Shown: one piece after another, positions 63,493 through 64,000 of the stretch
How positions within the stretch are numbered: the stretch's first letter is position 1
Layout of the letters: every line of letters starts with the position of its first letter
Assembly: GCF_019977315.1 (NCBI RefSeq)
Contig: NZ_AP024652.1
Location: 3,906,001 to 3,970,000 of the forward strand
Reading direction: 5' to 3'
Source of the DNA: Arthrobacter sp. StoSoilB22
GTDB lineage: Bacteria; Actinomycetota; Actinomycetes; Actinomycetales; Micrococcaceae
DNA: 64,000 nt
Made by a program: the position numbers and the translations under genes
The notes under the pieces: model-generated
What the model was told of the DNA's origin: nothing
Databases searched by the model: none
What the model saw: the letters and a program-made list of their open reading frames with translations, nothing else

Positions 63493-64000
63493 CTACTGGA
63501 GCGTGGCGGTCAATCTGGCCACGTTATCCACATACTTGGCAATTGGGGGTCTATCCATCCAGTCGTCCAACGTAAGCTCCTTGGAAACCTCGCGATACGT
63601 GGATTCAACCGTCCGCATGAGGTCCACGGTTTCGGCGCCCAAGAGCATCACCGAAACCTCCATGTTCAGGGAGAAGGAGCGCATGTCCATGTTGCTGGAA
63701 CCGAGAACGGCCACTTCGTCATCGATGGTGAAGTGCTTGGCATGGAGGACATACGGCGCCCGGTACAGGTAGATCCGCACTCCTGCGTCCAACAAGGCTT
63801 CGTAGTAGGAGCGCTGGGCGTGGTGGACCAGGAACTGGTCGCCTTTTTCGGACACAAAGAGCTCCACATCCACACCCCGCTGCGCAGCGGTGGTGATGGC
63901 GTAAAGCAAGGAGTCATCAGGAACGAAGTACGGGCTGCAAATGGAGATTCTGTGCTGCGCTGAATAGATCAGTGTATTGAACAAGCGAAGGTTGTTCTCT
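63493..64000 (-). CDS. Cardiolipin synthase-type phospholipase D protein (cut by window edge)
   Basis: At least 169 residues of the C-terminal half of a phospholipase D-family cardiolipin synthase. The HKD motif is HAKHFTIDDEVAVLGSSNMDMRSF. ICSPYFVPDDSLLYAI precedes it. The frame is open past the window end (ENNLRLFNTLIYS), so the first HKD motif and membrane helices lie outside. The TTG at 63984 is an internal Leu codon. Confidence 0.88.
   Translation of the reverse strand, partial: ENNLRLFNTLIYSAQHRISICSPYFVPDDSLLYAITTAAQRGVDVELFVSEKGDQFLVHHAQRSYYEALLDAGVRIYLYRAPYVLHAKHFTIDDEVAVLGSSNMDMRSFSLNMEVSVMLLGAETVDLMRTVESTYREVSKELTLDDWMDRPPIAKYVDNVARLTATLQ

Overview
The window looks like a chromosomal stretch of a high-GC Gram-positive actinobacterium, most likely Arthrobacter, Paenarthrobacter or a close relative in Micrococcaceae. 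The evidence is an HspR-controlled dnaK-grpE-dnaJ-hspR cluster with HAIR-type operators, an amine oxidase whose active-site spacing matches the Arthrobacter globiformis enzyme, frequent GTG starts, and many TetR, LacI, ArsR and MarR regulators paired with metabolic genes. I saw no rRNA, tRNA, CRISPR array, insertion sequence or prophage. The window is cut inside a TetR-type gene at the left edge and inside a cardiolipin synthase-type gene at the right edge.

Layout. 1-2.9 kb: TetR tail, a maltokinase-cap-like protein and small membrane proteins. 2.9-7.2 kb: the heat-shock operon on the minus strand, with a large palindrome between grpE and dnaJ and HAIR operators upstream of dnaK. 7.3-14.1 kb: a frameshifted hypothetical gene, DUF817 and MpaB-like genes, a TetR/epimerase pair with two operator-like palindromes, a CPBP protease and a phytanoyl-CoA-dioxygenase/AraC pair. 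14.1-25.7 kb: an apparent sugar-uptake locus with two paralogous exported beta-propeller-like proteins, nagB, a DeoR-headed regulator with a LacI-type sensor domain, and an ABC importer (binding lipoprotein and two permeases, no ATPase) followed by a D-2-hydroxyacid dehydrogenase. Related operator-like sequences precede several of these units. A decayed DUF1016/YhcG gene lies between nagB and the regulator.

25.8-40.9 kb is mixed metabolism: a CtpE-like P-type ATPase, PhoD phosphatase, AlaA-like aminotransferase, zinc alcohol dehydrogenase, copper amine oxidase with a divergent TetR, LysE exporter, aldehyde dehydrogenase and prephenate dehydratase. 40.9-46.2 kb is an arsenic-response island: flavoprotein monooxygenase, thioredoxin reductase, arsenate reductase, an ArsR-phosphatase fusion, an aquaglyceroporin, a second ArsR and an acetyltransferase, with several ArsR-type operators. 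No Acr3 or ArsB pump is present here, so the porin may be the arsenite exit route.

46.2-64 kb holds an MMPL transporter with divergent MarR, a methyltransferase, a YciI-like/ECF42 sigma pair, an aldo/keto reductase, a DinB-type polymerase with an isoleucine at the steric-gate position, a LacI-controlled nucleoside hydrolase-MFS-ribokinase operon, a TetR/membrane-protein pair, and a phosphatase translationally coupled to a P-loop kinase-PabB fusion. Four copies of one palindromic intergenic repeat (near 32.4, 39.9, 49.1 and 59.6 kb) and two copies of another (30.3 and 63.4 kb) sit at gene 3' ends. In two copies of the first family the repeat itself supplies the stop codon of the neighbouring gene.
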